A stretch of DNA of 64,000 nucleotides from Pampus argenteus (GCA_036937835.1 CM072877.1:18592001-18656000), one strand, 5' to 3'. Shown: positions 23,355 to 36,830, counted from the stretch's first letter. Numbers and translations: made by a program. The notes: generated from the sequence alone by a model not told the origin.

Positions 23355-26300
23355 TCAGTGGGTGTGGTAGCCAGCGGTGCCTATGCCAGCCTGGTTGGTT
23401 AGCACCGTCCCATTGACGCCCTGGCCGGGCTCCACCATGCCTCCGTTGCTCACAGCGCCCACGCCTGTCCATCCGGCACCAGCGTGTAGATGACTACAAC
23501 AGCAGGCACAAACAATACAGTTACACAAGTGGACTCCAAATATGAGACAAACATTTACTGTTGTGACTTTAAGTACACAAGTTATTCTTCGGGACGTTTT
23601 GGCAGCTACCAAACATCTTTACAGGATTAGAGCTGCAAGATTTAATGCTGGATTTTATCTTTATTGGAGACTCACTTGTAGCCCTGCTGATCCCAGGTCT
23701 GTCCATACACTCCGTAACTCGGCATCTGCCACCCGTTTGGCACATACTGGCCGATCTGCTGCGTGTTACTGTACCACTGACCCCACTGACTGTAGGGCTG
23801 CGCTGCGAAGCTCACCGTGTTCTGCTGACACACACAGTCATATTTTAGGAGGCAGAATATCACGTTGCGGCTGCGTCTCACAGTCGAGTGAAGAGAAACT
23901 GCAGCTGTTCAGCAGCCGTGAAGTGGTGATAAAGGTTGCGAGTGATCCTGGTACATACCTGAGGCATCTGTACCTGCTGAATGGGGCTGACCATGTCTGT
24001 TGTTTCTTTGCCCCAGTAACACTTAACAACATAGCCCTCTATGGATGTGCCATTAACAGAAACAATAGCATGAGCTGCTGCCTCATGGGAGCTGAACCTG
24101 CAGACGGACGAAAGCTTAGACACACGTGACAATTAAGCCTTTATGGCTTCAAACAAACGGTCACTTTCAGTCATCTTACCTCACAAATGAGTAGCCTTTG
24201 TCAGGGAAAACACGGATTTCCATTATTTGGCCGAAAGGTGAGAAGGTCTGTCTCATAATTTGCTCTGTGAACAAGAACAACAGCATTGATGTTTCTGTAA
24301 TGTGCGAGTGGTGCGTCTGTAAATGCATCTTAACCTTGTGGCCAAAGCGACTCACCGGTGAGGCCCGCCGTGACGCCTCCGCAGTAGACGGTGCAGTTGC
24401 TGGGGCTGGACTGGTTCACCACCTCGTCGAAAGATAGCTGCTTGGTATTAGTTGCTAAAAATAAAAGATAGAGCACGTTTTAAACTGTTTGGTGCCTTTT
24501 TGTTCTCAGAATTTTTATCTTTAAATCTCTTGTGATACAACTGTTTGTATGTATATATAAAAAAAAAAGATATAGATGTCATGTTGTGGGAAGCTTTTAA
24601 TGTGTTTATTTATTCTGTGAGACTGTCATAAACAGAAAGGATCAATCATAAAATGGAAAACATGCAAGACAAAAATCACTCTTTGTTCAATGCTCAACAA
24701 TTTTACACATTTACATGTTATTTATGTGTAAAATAGTGAAATTATAAGATTGTATAAAATTGCAGAAGGCAGACAAATTCAAATCCTGCTAGTGATAAAA
24801 AATGAGACCTTCCAGGCTGTAAGCAGACTTCCACACGTTAATCAATCTTACTTTCATTCGTAGTCTTAGGAGCAGGCTTCCTCGTGGCCCAGTTGGTCCT
24901 GATCTGCCTCCCCCCGAGCCACTGGCCTCCCATCTGCTGTATGGCGTTCTCGGCATCCTGATCATACAGAGGAAACAAGCAAACTCCAGAGTCACTGAAA
25001 CCTCCTAGTTTCAAACAAGTCAACAGTCAGAACCTGCTCATGTTTTCTCAGCCCTCTCACACATGTGGCCACACTTACCCATTTGTTGAAGAAGGAGACA
25101 AAGCCATAGCCTTTAGATTTACCTGTGGCCATGTCTTTCACCACTCGACAATCACTGTGGACAAACAACACACGGTCAGAGGAGAAACGCATTTGATAAT
25201 ATTACTGATTTATCTTATTCCTGTGACACTGGGTGACATTTTTCTTCATTACGGTGGTTTATTTTGATTATCCTATTGCCATAAACACTCACTAGATCTA
25301 CATCAAATGTAGATTAATCCGCAGCTGAAAATAGTCCCCAACAAATGTATATTTACTATCATTTTAATAGTGTTTGCTAAAACCCACTTTGTCCGGCTGT
25401 TTGAGGAAACTACAGATTTATACCTTCAGTAGGAACAAATGACGGGCAGACAGACACAGTAGAGAACTAGCAAAGTGTTTTGGTCTTTAAATGGGATTTG
25501 TTGACAGTAATTAATACACTTACGATATCTTCCCAAATGGAGCAAAAGCTGCTTTTATGTCATCTGTGGTAATTTCAGGACTTAGATCCCCAACAAAGAC
25601 ATGGAAGTGACCTAAAAAAAACACAACACATTATAGCTAATACAAGATCATTTAACATTATAAAACCAATTCTTAGACAGACAGTATAGACACAGAGGGG
25701 AAAACATCACTCTCTAATGACTTTGTATTGCGTGACGGTGTCTCCTTGTCGTTTACATCTGCTTGCAAACAACAGAAATATGCCTAAAAGCTGCCGAGCC
25801 GAGTAAAGAACCTATAATCAAGTTTTTATAAGCCCCCGAATCCAAAAACTGAGCCTTTAAGATGACAAAAGTGGATACAGGCAATAAGACGTCTTGTCTG
25901 TGAGGCAACAGCAGGAAAAAATGGGAAAACTTGTCATAAGATTTATATTCCTGTAAATTAACCTAAAGAGTTTTGACAGTATACGAAGTGCAGAGGATAC
26001 AGAGAGCATTCAGCTGCTGCCTCAACAACGCTGACGATATTAAGTTTGTAAATACACCTTTTCATCTCTGATAGACACAAGGTGTGTAAGTAATCCTTTG
26101 AAATGCTCAAATCTGACGTTTTTACCCATTTTCAGCTCATAGTTGTGGTTGTTTTCCCCTCCACTGGCTCTCTATGAGTCTATTAGACATGTTCAATCCA
26201 TCCAATCAGTCAAACCAGCAGTATGTGTTTTCAGTGTAGCCTTGTGATATTTTTAGATAAACCACTTACTGCTTGTGTCTTTCTTTTGGCTGGTTGGCGT

Positions 26301-29300
26301 CGTGGCCCAGTTGACCTTGACCTCCTGCAAGAGAGACAGATGTAGAGAACGAACGTGGAAGAGAACAAAGGTGAGAAGTGAAGAACGCTTGCAGCAGGGA
26401 GGAACGTGCTTTTTTTTTTTCTTTTATTAGAGGTCTTGTCACACACCAGTTTTACTTATATTGTCACATTGTGTGATTGAGAACTGTTTTAATAAGGTGG
26501 GATTCTCTAAAGCAGCACTACAAATCGATTTATCCATTGTTATTATCTAATTTTACATACCGTTGCATACATTAAATACACAGTAAAAAATACAGTGGAG
26601 AATATACAAGGGATATCAAGATTTCACCTGCACAATCAGGAACATTTCAGTCTCAGTCTAGTAAAAATTTGGAGCAAAACTGAAGGAAGTAAGGTCCAAA
26701 TAACAAGGGACTTACAAACAAGTGATTTTTACGAACTTGTTATACTCCTCAAATGGTCCTTCAATACCTGTTGAGGATAAAATATTTTCAACTGAATGTA
26801 TTTTTCTGGAAGTTGCTCTTATGTGGATTCTATGTGGAAATAACTTTGCAAAAGAACACATAGCAGTAAAGACGGAGGGGGACAGAAGAGCATTGATTAA
26901 GTAGATCAGAGAACGTTACATGGAGCATGATCACACAGCAGGGCCACGTTAAATTCATTCAGACACAGATGGAAACTCACTCATTAGAAACAGAGACAGC
27001 ATGGAGCATGAAGTGAAAAAGCAAACACCCAAACAGAACTTTATTTACACGTGTAAATGCACATGTATGTAATTTACACTGATTCTCACTGATTTGTTAG
27101 TTTATTAGATATATTTATATTGTAAGTTAATACAAGTATACTGCATGTGAATCTGAGGATATCATTAAAAGTCAATTAACAGATTTTTTTTTAAACCAAC
27201 TAATAATTTAAAGATTTTTTTCCAAGTCAAGTAGTAAGTAAAAATGCCAATAATTCATCCTTAAATGGTTTTCTTAATCGTTTATGATATTAAAAATACA
27301 TATTTGCACCAAAATACTTCAGTATATATGTAAATATGGCTTTTGTGAACTAAACAAGATAATAAAAATAATCATTAGTTGCAACCCTACTGAACTCTGG
27401 CTTGAATTGGGCATCACTGATCATGATTTTTTCTTTTTTTTGTGCAATACGGAAACTGAATATGTGTTAAAACACTTTAACCACGTTAGTGCACATATTA
27501 ATCTGATATTGTAAGACTACTGCTGTATTACAATAATCAACTTTACTTTTAACATTCTCATAACTTCAGTTCAAAACTGAATCACTGGTCTAAAATAAAA
27601 ATCATATACATTTAATAACTGCATCAGTCTCCCATTAACAGTCCTTCACTGACTTTGCTTTTTTTCCTCCTTTTAAGTAATATGAAAAAAAGCTAAACTT
27701 TTAGCCTCTTAAACCACCACTGAAGGGGAAAAACACATTAAAAGGGCAGAATATGCTACACCAATCATTGATTTATTGACTGATTACTCTGGTTATCATT
27801 AAGGCTTTCATGGTTTGACTACATGGCAATGACTTGATGGTCTATAAACTTGTGTTTGACTTGTGTTAATACCACAGCAGGAAACAAGGGTAAAAAAAAA
27901 TACCAACAAAGCCATAAACTAACACTTAAGGCTTTGTGTTTTTAGCATTCTTATACTTCTCAGCAGGCTGGTCATTTCTAACTGTGCACAGAAGAAAAAT
28001 GTGCACAGGGGAACAAAATAAATTAAGTAAAGTGGAGCAGGAAACGGGCAGTAAGATAAAGTTTTAACAAGATTCAGGTTTTTCCAGCTGCTTCATTTCA
28101 ACCCTGCCCACCCCGCTTTGCCCTAGTTGACTCACCCAGGAGATATGATAGCTTACCTTACCCAGTATTTTCCGACCATTCATGGCTGCAATTGTGGCAG
28201 TGGCATGTCTATGCTCATAGAACTCCACAAAGCAGTACGGGTCATGACCTGCTGTCTGGAGCGGACAGGAAACACACATATTCAGTCAATGTGATATGAA
28301 AGGTTTCTCCTCCCAGGCCTTGGAAAATATAATCATTTAACATTAATAAGACAAAAATCAGTTGTGGATCATCAGGATGAATATCAGAAGAGACATGGAT
28401 TTAAATTCTTAGTAGAGATGCACCAATTAGTCGACTACTGGATTAGTTGATTTAAAGAAAATTACTATTTATATGATAACTGATGCAAAAACACCAAACA
28501 TGCACTCACATCTACTATCATTTTACAGCTCTTGCAGGGTCCAATCTGGCCAAACAACTCCAAGATGAGGGCTTCTGTCACATCCCGGGACAGATTCCCC
28601 ACATACCTGCACACACACAAAGACAGATAACAGGTAGTACCAATTACTGTTTTGCGATGCAACTACTACTATAGTTAAATACATATTTAGACTGTTTTTG
28701 TGTAAATTCAGGCTGCTCTTCTTCTTTGGTTTTGCCCATTAGTACAACTTGCTGCTGTTAAAATGAACCAGAATAGTTTTGCGTGAAAAAAAAAGAGACA
28801 TTTTTGTAGATGTAAAAACACAAAATAACAGTAGTAGAAAGTAAATGTACTTAATTACTTGTATTTAGGTGTTTCCATGCTAACGTAACATGCTTTCCAT
28901 ACTTTCTACTCCACTACATTTATCTGACAGCTTCAGTTACTTTTCAGATGCAGATTTGACTCAATGGATAATATAAAGAAGCTTTTAAAATCCAACACAT
29001 TGTTAAAGATGAAACCAGTGGTTTCAACCTTTTTGTCTGCAGCTGGAGTCACATTTCGGATGTCTATGAGCTGTAAACAGCTCCACCAAACAGTGATTTT
29101 TCCCTCTAAACTTCTTAACATTTACAAGGGTCACCAGAGCTCCACCTCCAGCAGCTGCAACTGTAACATTAACCACATGTTCCTGCTAATACTTATGCAT
29201 TTTTTCCCCTTATTTTTACTAATTTAAAAAGGCTTTTGAATACTTATTTCTTCCACCACTAAATAACCCAGAAACTTGAACCTGACAACATGCACATTTC

Positions 29301-29968
29301 ATGTGGCAAAGGTCAAGTAAATGCAAAAATGTCTCAAAGACAATTAAATCTTAAGGCTGTTGATGCCAAATGATCCATTGATCAGCATTTATTACTCAGC
29401 TTTTCATCCCAAATATACAGACTGTAGCTCTGGATAGGAGACATTAAACTCTCAGCTACTGACCTCGTCTTACCTTACTGGTGGCTTTAAATAGCATCCA
29501 GCTAATCTTACCAGGTAATGAAGATAACCTGTTTATGTATTTATCAGTTGGGTTAATATTTAGGGAAGCTGCTGCTGATAAAAACTTTTAAAACGCCTAT
29601 TAAACCTGTATAGGGTTTATATATATTAATAATATTATATCTTTGGTAACAGACGCGTAGATGTTGAGATTTTTCTGGAATTAGCTAGCTAATTTAACGT
29701 TAGCGCCGCTCGGTTGATTTACCAGTAACTTATTTAAAACATGCATTTACTTTTAATCCATGTCGTGTTACGTTTAGTTTACTAAAAGCCTGTCTTAAAT
29801 ATGTAATATAAATGCTGGTCTACGTGCATCCTTTCTGTATCAATTGTCTTCACAGCACAGGAAAGAAAGCGGTCCTGTAATTGAAGTACGGAGCTGCAGT
29901 TACGCGACGAAATTCAAGCTAACGGTAACGACAGACACTTACAGGGTTTTGGGCTGGTCATCGTCCAT
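23355..29968 (-). CDS. tia1: TIA1 cytotoxic granule-associated RNA-binding protein
   Basis: Twelve coding exons: 29968-29943, 28606-28510, 28255-28157, 26324-26270, 25611-25524, 25154-25079, 24957-24852, 24454-24356, 24264-24180, 24097-23959, 23821-23676 and 23493-23355. The phases fit throughout and give 384 residues, close to human TIA1 (about 386). Three RRMs are seen: RRM1 with LYVGNL (9-14) and DPYCFVEF; RRM2 with HVFVGDL and KGYGFVSF; RRM3 with TVYCGGV and KGYSFVRF. A Gln/Tyr/Gly-rich prion-like tail follows from about residue 290. TIA1 binds U-rich RNA, promotes use of weak 5' splice sites and nucleates stress granules. Adjacency to c2orf42 favours tia1 over its paralogue tial1. Exon 11 could start one CAG earlier, a tandem acceptor. 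The extra exon encoding the short insert after KKDTS in human TIA1a was not found. Confidence 0.95.
28830..28965 (+). repeat. Dispersed fish repeat fragment
   Basis: Located in tia1 intron 1, with TACTTTCTACTCCACTACAT followed by TTATCTGACAGCTTCAGTTA. The same TTATCTGACAGCTT block recurs at 35,516-35,529, so both are fragments of one family, related to the element at 16,618. Confidence 0.6.
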
Positions 29969-30099
29969 CCTGCTTAACCTGCTGGCCGAGAACAAGTCGC
30001 AACCCTGGGAGCAAATCCACGACTGTCGCGGGCAGCTGCCGGTGACACTGTCAAATTATTTTATTGCGCAGTATGAAGTGATTTGCCACCGCTGTTAGC

Positions 30100-30200
30100 T
30101 CCAGAGTTGAACAATGGGCAGCCGACAAAGATGGCGGAGCGACCGGGGGCCGACACGAAACGCGCATGCGCGGCAACAGTAAAGGGAACTTCTGGGTAAT
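30100..30200 (-). promoter_or_regulatory. tia1 promoter with NRF1 and YY1 motifs
   Basis: A perfect NRF1-type palindrome CGCGCATGCGCG lies at 30,161-30,172. A YY1-type AAAGATGGCGG lies at 30,127-30,137. The YY1 word is about 160 bp upstream of the tia1 start codon, inside a local CpG-rich patch. This is a typical TATA-less housekeeping layout. The exact transcription start is not visible. Confidence 0.6.
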
Positions 30201-32542
30201 ATTACCAAACACTGACAGCTGGAAATTACAACACAATATATATATAATACAATATAATATCACAAAGTGAGACTGTTAGAGACAGAGTCACGTGAACGGA
30301 AGTTCAAAATTCTCACGTGATGTGTTTTTACTTTATTATGTTATCAAACAACAATCACTTCCTGATGTTTATTAGTATATTTAAAGGGAGGGGCAGGTTA
30401 ATATTGATTCTGTTGAGTCATGGTGATTTTTATTTTATTTTGTTTTATATACTAACACCTCCAAACATCTTAATTTTATTTAAATAATGTCCCATTGCTG
30501 TGATAGTTAACTTATTATAATTACCTGAATGAGCTCAATAACCTTTGACGTACAATTCACTATTGAAAAGACAATCAATTAACAATTTCTAATTAATTAT
30601 TTAACTCTGTATAGAATTGGTATAGTTCCATATATGAGAAGGACTTTTAATATGTGATGACTGAAAAAAACACATATAACATGTTTGTGTTTTGTCATAA
30701 ATTTCTTTGAGACACGTCTTCTAAAACAGAACATGAAGAGGACACATTTAGCCAAAAACAGATAATATAACTTTAGAGAAGACATATTCTGTCCTGTAGA
30801 CACATCAATTTAGCCATTTTGGCAACAATAAAGTACATCAATCACAGGTAAAACACTAATTAATCCTGTAACACAAATAATCTGAGCATTAACGTTACAT
30901 GAATAATATTCGACAGACTTGTGTAAGATACAAATGTAAATGTTAAGAAGAGTTATTGCTTTAATATGTGAATTTCAATGAAAGGAGGAGTGTCGAAATA
31001 TTCAAAAATGCATTTGTAGAAGTGTAAAACTGTGGAAACATTTACAAATATACGTTTAAAAGGAGTTACAGAGTTAATGTGTGGAAAGACTAAAATATGA
31101 CTCAGATATTTACACTTGGGTTGATTTTAGTGTTTTTAAAATGCAGCTTCATCAGATTAATGAACATTTAAATGTTAAAGGTTTGACTCCAGCATCAGAA
31201 GCATCATGTCTCACCTTAGTGGACTTTATGCTAATCATCATCACATGACTGACATGAATTTGATATCTGAAGACAAAAGATGCCCTTCTGGACTAATGTT
31301 GGTGCTCTTTGGTGATTCCTCTCCAGCAAATGTCTGAGGAAACAGCTGGACAGCAGTTCACATCAACATTAATGCTTCAGATATCATTGTTCACTGCATG
31401 GACTCCAGTGACTTTATGAAAGGTCCTGTTAATGTACATTTACGATGCAACATGGAATAAAATATTAATGCCACAGCATCTTTATTTGAGTTCACCTTTA
31501 AGTCTTTACTGGAAAGCTGCAAATATTTTAACATATAGTATTATTAGTGATCATATCATACAGTATTTGGTTTTATACTGACTTTATCCCTTCAAATACA
31601 ATTAATCAGCGTTCAGAGAACCAACGATACAGGATATGCAGAATCACACATTTATATGGCTGCATAGGTAACTCATGTCTGCGCTGTGGGCACAAAAATA
31701 TTATATTTATCAATCAGAGGAGCTACTTTTTGAGGAACTATTTACATTAAAAAATGTGTCTTAAGAGCCCAAACCCACATATAAAGTCGTTTTACATGCC
31801 TGGTTTATAATTACATTCTTATACTGACAAATAAAGGATTAAAGGTGTAATTCTACTAATAGAAATTTGAAACTTACTTAAGACCTAAAATACAAATAAA
31901 GTATGTATATTATTGCAAAATTATGCATTGCATAGAGGACCTTCCAGATTTACTTTTAACTACAATTGTGATACGTACTTAAATATTCCATCTTAAATAT
32001 GGTTAATATTGAAAAGTGCTTACATCTCAACAATGGTGAACTCATAAAATATACAGTACGATAATATAATAAATGTTTTTTTCCTGCTGTTATGTGTCTG
32101 GTAGTTTCGAACCGCCTGGGTTTTGATGTTGTATTGCTCCAATTATTTTATTTTTCTAATTTATCTGAATCAAGATTTTCTTATTCCAGATACGACCAGC
32201 TGTAGTAAACCAGCAGTACAAAGTCAACAACAACAACAACAGAACTGTTTATAAAATGCAAGGAGGAACTTTTTTTTTTTCTTTTTAAACAGTGAAAGTC
32301 TGCAACCTGATTTATTGTCACATGACATTTTAACTACATCTTTCCTTGTCATTCAATTTTTTTAAATGAATGACAAATGCATAAATAACATTTACCAGCA
32401 TACACCAATCATCTTAAGAAAGAAAATACTCCCAAAAAGTCCAGTGGTTTCCACGGCGATACCCTGATGCTGCTACATGCTGCCCTGGTGATACAGTCCT
32501 TTGCGGTGGAGATGATTCCAGCCTCTTGTCTCAGTCACTCCC
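30200..32542. other. tia1-dtwd2 gap, no gene seen
   Basis: AT-rich sequence with no coding frame. A minus-strand AATAAA at 32,311-32,316 lies about 230 bases past the dtwd2 stop and is a good candidate polyadenylation signal. I see no recognisable element in the rest. Confidence 0.5.
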
Positions 32543-35359
32543 TCATCTCGGGCAGATGTTGTGATCAGTGACAAGTTTCTCCATCCGCTTTATCTTGCGT
32601 TTGTTCTTGGGCATGGGTTTGTCATACATGCCGTTCTTCAGCAGATGCTCCTTGCTGTGATGAATCTGAGCGCCGTGCTGCAGCTGGAACGAACACAAAG
32701 CTTTAAGAGGCCTCAGCAGAACCTGGACAAAAACACAAGAAGGCATTGATGATGATGATGATGATGATGATATGATGATTACACTGTATATGTAAATGTA
32801 TTATACAATCTGTGGGTCAAAAAGCATGGCATATGCACGCTCACGATCACAACGATTTCAGCACGTCACCTCTTGGATGTCGTCGTTCCTCTCCAGGATG
32901 GACAGGGCGACAGCAGCACACTCCAGCGTGGACAGACAGATGTTGGAGGGTTGTGTGCGGATCACATACTGACTGGAGAGAGTCCTGTTGAGCTGCACCT
33001 GGTTAACAAAAACAGAGGTGATCTCTGTTGACATATACAAGACGGCCATTCACGATCTTGCCATTGTAATAATTAATACAAATTTGCTTCCAATTTTGCA
33101 GAATTTCTAGCGAATTCTCTGCATTAAACAGTCCCTCCAGGAAATTGAAATTTTGTAATCACAGTTATTAACATGAGAACTTGCAGTTTTGCTAAATTAC
33201 CACAAGTTTTCCGCATGAAACGGCCAAATCAACAGACCGTTTGTGATTTAGATCTAGAGTCATGGTAACTTAAGTATGTAGTGGGGTTTTTTTTTTTTTT
33301 TTAAATCACATTATTTTCCTTTGCTTGCATTTTTTCCTGCAATTTTACTGCAAAAAAGGGCACATAAAACATTGTATGCTACAAGTGGGTGTAACAGGAG
33401 AATTTATATGATCTCAGATGAACAAGGGCACTGTGTGATTTAGCCTGACAAACGCAGCACATTTTAACACATAAATCTATCCCAATTCCTTCATATTCAC
33501 CTGTTTAGGGAGGTGGAACAGGCTGTTTTTGAGGAACATGTTCTTTGCCTGGCTCCAGGTGCCATCTATAATGATGACATTATGTTTTACAGTCCCTATG
33601 TCTTCATATTGCACTAACTCCTCCAGGTTCTGTGATTTGGGGCCTGGATACAAGATAAGTGTCCTGCTGTCCCGACACACCGCAGCCAGCTCCGGGTGCC
33701 TGAGTGGAAAAAAAGAAAGCGAGACAAAAATATATTTGAGAATTAAGTATATTGTGATATTATAAAATCAGTGAGCTAAGAAGAAATACTGCTCACTTTT
33801 CCTCATTAAATCTCCTTCCAACTATGACATCACATTTTCCTTGTGGCAAACAAGCAGCGAGAAGCGGCACCGTGCGAAGTACTCTGCTCTCCTGAAAGTA
33901 CAGCAGAGGTTAGATCAGTGAGACCAGTGTACACATGCACTGTAGTAACCTGGTTACTGTAAACCCATGTACACACGCACTGTAGTAACCTGGTTACTGT
34001 AAACCCATGTACACACGCACTGTAGTAACCTGGTTACTGTAAACCCATGTACACACGCACTGTAGTAACCTGGTTACTGTAAACCCATGTACACATGCAC
34101 TGTAGTAACCTGGTTACTGTAAACCCATGTACACATGCACTGTAGTAACCTGGTTACTGTAAACCCATGTATACATGCAGTGGGTCAGTAATCACTAGTT
34201 GATAATCAAATAATCATTTGAGTCATTTTTTTAAGCAAAAATGTTAAATATTTGCTTCTCAAATGTTATTTATAGATTTTATGGTTTTCTTTATCTTCTG
34301 TGATGGTAAATTAAATGTTGTTGGGTTTTTTTTGTTTCTACTATTAGTATCAACTATTTTGATAATTGATTTATTGGTAAGAAAAAAAATACAAAAATCC
34401 TCTTTTTCAGCTTCTTCAGATACTCGAGGATGTTACCATGGATATTAGGAAACAGTGATCAACCGTTTTTTTTAACCATTTTTCTGACATTTTATTAGAC
34501 GATTAATTAAAAAAAAAGAATCAACAGATTTATCGATAAGGAAGTTGCAGCACCAAGTATGTGTTTATGATTTCAGTAGAGGTAAATGCTGTGTAATACA
34601 TAAAATAAACATAAATCTCAATGGCAGGAGGATGCAGACACTTGGATGGATAAAAAGTAACTACGATTAGTCAACTAATTAATTAATTGACAATTATTAA
34701 CTTGATCTGCAACTCGTTTGACAATCAATTAAGAAGAAAAAGGCAAAATTATCTGTTTGCAGCTTCTATTATTTATACGTCTTTATGATTTTAGTGTGTT
34801 TTATTTTGTCGACTCAGGTGTATGTAAAGGATGCAGACATCATGTATGTCTATGATAGATGAACAGGACTCACCTCTGCAGGATGCTGCACTATGTACAG
34901 ACATGTGGAGACCTCCAAGGGTTGTGGTGGGAGAAAAGGACAGAGACACACCTTCTGAGGGCGACTACATGGGAGGAAAGTTGCAGACGTGAAGCTGTGA
35001 TCTCCCAGTTACTTCCCATCCTAGCCCATGTCTCTGTAACGACATTAATCTGTTTCCCCTCATTAAAACCTGTCAGTAACTTGTTGGGGGACAAGAGGGA
35101 GAAGAAGGGAAGAAGAGGAAGGGGGGTGAGGTCTGGTCCAAACTCTAACAACTCGGCTAGCTAGCATTAGCTTCCCTGTTAATTCAGCTCACCGGCACCG
35201 TAAACACGTCGGTCTTCTGTCGCCAACCTCCACCGGGAGGGCAGCCAGGTCTCCGAAAGCGTCCACTAAGTCATCTTCTGTCGAGGAGGAGCTGTTACAG
35301 GTTTCTGGTCCGTTTTCTTCAGGAGAGACAGGCGAGCAAAGACCGGAGACATTGTCCAT
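32543..35359 (-). CDS. dtwd2: DTWD2, tRNA-uridine aminocarboxypropyltransferase 2
   Basis: Six exons: 35359-35193, 34964-34874, 33891-33797, 33699-33501, 32998-32870 and 32722-32543. They give 286 residues, close to human DTWD2 (about 298). The enzyme family transfers the aminocarboxypropyl group of S-adenosylmethionine to uridine in the tRNA D-loop; human DTWD2 is reported to make acp3U at position 20a. The sequence shows the cysteine cluster C52, C55, C62, C64 (CLRC ... VCLC), the LYPGP loop at about 134-138, and the family-defining D163-G-T-W166. The block YVIRTQPSN ... CLSTLECAAVALS follows, and then a basic tail KPMPKNKRKIKRM. Intron 1 is short (228 bp). Intron 2 carries a minisatellite. 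The exon 2 acceptor was set at 34,964 because the nearer CAG would break the frame. Confidence 0.95.
32747..32770 (+). repeat. (GAT)n microsatellite in dtwd2 intron 5
   Basis: Eight consecutive GAT units begin about 25 bases from the dtwd2 exon 6 acceptor. On the transcribed strand they read as ATC repeats inside the polypyrimidine/branch-point neighbourhood. Confidence 0.85.
33931..34170 (+). repeat. 40-bp minisatellite, six near-identical copies
   Basis: Six tandem copies begin at 33,931, 33,971, 34,011, 34,051, 34,091 and 34,131, with a seventh decaying copy from 34,171. Copies differ only at an ACACATGCAC / ACACACGCAC position. Each unit contains the odd-length palindrome AGTAACCTGGTTACT. 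The array lies in dtwd2 intron 2, about 40 bp upstream (in transcript order) of exon 3. Confidence 0.97.
34180..34520 (+). repeat. Dispersed fish repeat (AATCGATTA family)
   Basis: Begins with AATCATTTGAGTCATTTTTT and continues through a TTCTTCAGATACTC block to TTCTGACATTTTATTAGACG. Related copies are at 41,295-41,640, 44,565-44,740, 45,620-45,740 and 58,860-59,160. They share the words TCATTTTT, CAGCTTCTCAAATG and ATTAATC. Confidence 0.5.
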
Positions 35360-35444
35360 CTCTGAGTTAGCAAGAAGCTAAACCGGTGAGTCAAACACAG
35401 CGCCGACGGCAGACTCCAGCGTAGAAATACATCAGGTAGACACA

Positions 35445-35580
35445 TGTACTCCACCTACTTGTACTTTAGTCGAGTATTTCCAAAGGATGGTACTTTATAC
35501 TTTTACTCTACTGCATTTATCTGACAGCTTTGCTGCCTTTATTTGTCATATATAACAGTCAAATTAATGCATTTGTGTTT
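35445..35580 (+). repeat. Dispersed fish repeat fragment
   Basis: Contains GTACTTTAGTCGAGTATTTC, then CTTTTACTCTACTGCATTTA and TCTGACAGCTTTG. This matches the layout of 28,830-28,965. It begins about 85 bp upstream of the dtwd2 start codon, so it may form part of that gene's promoter region. Confidence 0.55.
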
Positions 35581-35599
35581 TGAGCAAAAAAGACGTTTT

Positions 35600-36830
35600 A
35601 ATACACATCTTAGAGCAGTTAGTTTTTGTTTTTTTTTTACTATTTTCTTTACTATATATACTATATATATTTTATATATATATATCAGAATAAAAAAATC
35701 TACTTTTTATGTTTCGTTTTAATTTATTGGGGGATGTATTGAAAACCGATTATGTGAATCACAATCTAACTGGTTTAATTCTATGACCTTGACTCTTCTT
35801 TTGGTAAAAATGATCATCAGACCATCAACTCACAGCTGCCACCTGTCGATGTGAGGGTGAAACAAGGTGATTTAAACAGTCAGAAAATGGAGACATGCAC
35901 ATTTATAACACTGTGTGTCACCAAAGTCCATTTAAACTGGTGAAAACAGAAGTTTAATGTCAGCAGACACAGCATATCACCACTGAGCTTCAGGTGTGAC
36001 TTTTCGTTTTCAGGTGTAGAAGAAAGAGTATCTGTAAATAATGTATTTAAAAGTAATTGTCATTTTAAAAGTTTAACTGCTGGACACAAGATGTCTCTGT
36101 GTATACGTCATTCTGCACAGTGAAGAGTAATAATAAGCTAAACACTTATTTTGAGTGGAGAAATAAACAAAGAATTACAGTATGTTAAAATCTATCTGTC
36201 AAAAATAAAAGTGCATGTTTTTTTGACTGTTTACAAGATGGTGCACAGTGCTCCTAGTTGAGATAAGGTGTCAGGTTAACAGCCAGAGAGGTTTATTTAT
36301 AGCTAAAGATCCACCCTAACGTCACACAAACACCAACAACATGCACTCTCACTTTTTATTCACACTCGTGACCCAAACCTCTATGATTCATGCACTATTA
36401 CCAACTATCTGCACCGGAGAGACAAATGATATTTGATCAGTGTACTGGTGACTTTTGAATTCATGCAGTGTGAATACAGTCAGGTAAACATTAGAAAAGC
36501 TGGAGTGACGTACAAAGTTAAAGGACAAGTTCACAATTTTTCAAGTCTGGAGCCCAAATGAAAGTTTAAACAGTTGTTTTTGCCTTCATAATACATTTAC
36601 AATGGAAGTGATCCAAAGCTAACTAAGATGATTACAGCAAAAAAAAAAACACATGACTGTTAATTTAAAGCTTCAAAAATTTCGAACATATCTGTGAAGT
36701 CTTTACATATTAATTAAGAATTTACCTCAAGCCACTTTAAACAACTCTACTGTGATTTTAAGCACTCGATTAATGACATATTAGCAACAGCTAATACAGA
36801 AAAAACTTATTGAAAATACTTGTAGCCGTG
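35600..36830. other. Gap between dtwd2 and the cmya5-like gene
   Basis: I looked here for B-box, fibronectin III or SPRY coding exons that would complete a CMYA5 protein and found none. The stretch is AT-rich. A minus-strand AATAAA lies at 36,355-36,360, about 470 bases past the cmya5-like stop. A copy of the TTAAAGGACAAGTTCACAAT repeat lies at about 36,520-36,680. Confidence 0.55.

Noticed and set aside
23542..24129. A 195-codon plus-strand frame across tia1 exons 10-11
   Set aside because: Antisense to well-supported tia1 exons and intron; the translation matches no family and crosses tia1 splice sites.
33931..34170. Regular tandem repeat resembling a CRISPR array
   Set aside because: Units are directly adjacent with no variable spacers, and the locus lies in a vertebrate intron; it is a minisatellite.
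34951..34954. dtwd2 exon 2 starting at the nearer CAG|AAGG acceptor
   Set aside because: It would shift the frame. The GTAG|TCGC acceptor at 34,965 restores the RRPQKVCLC motif and the cysteine cluster.
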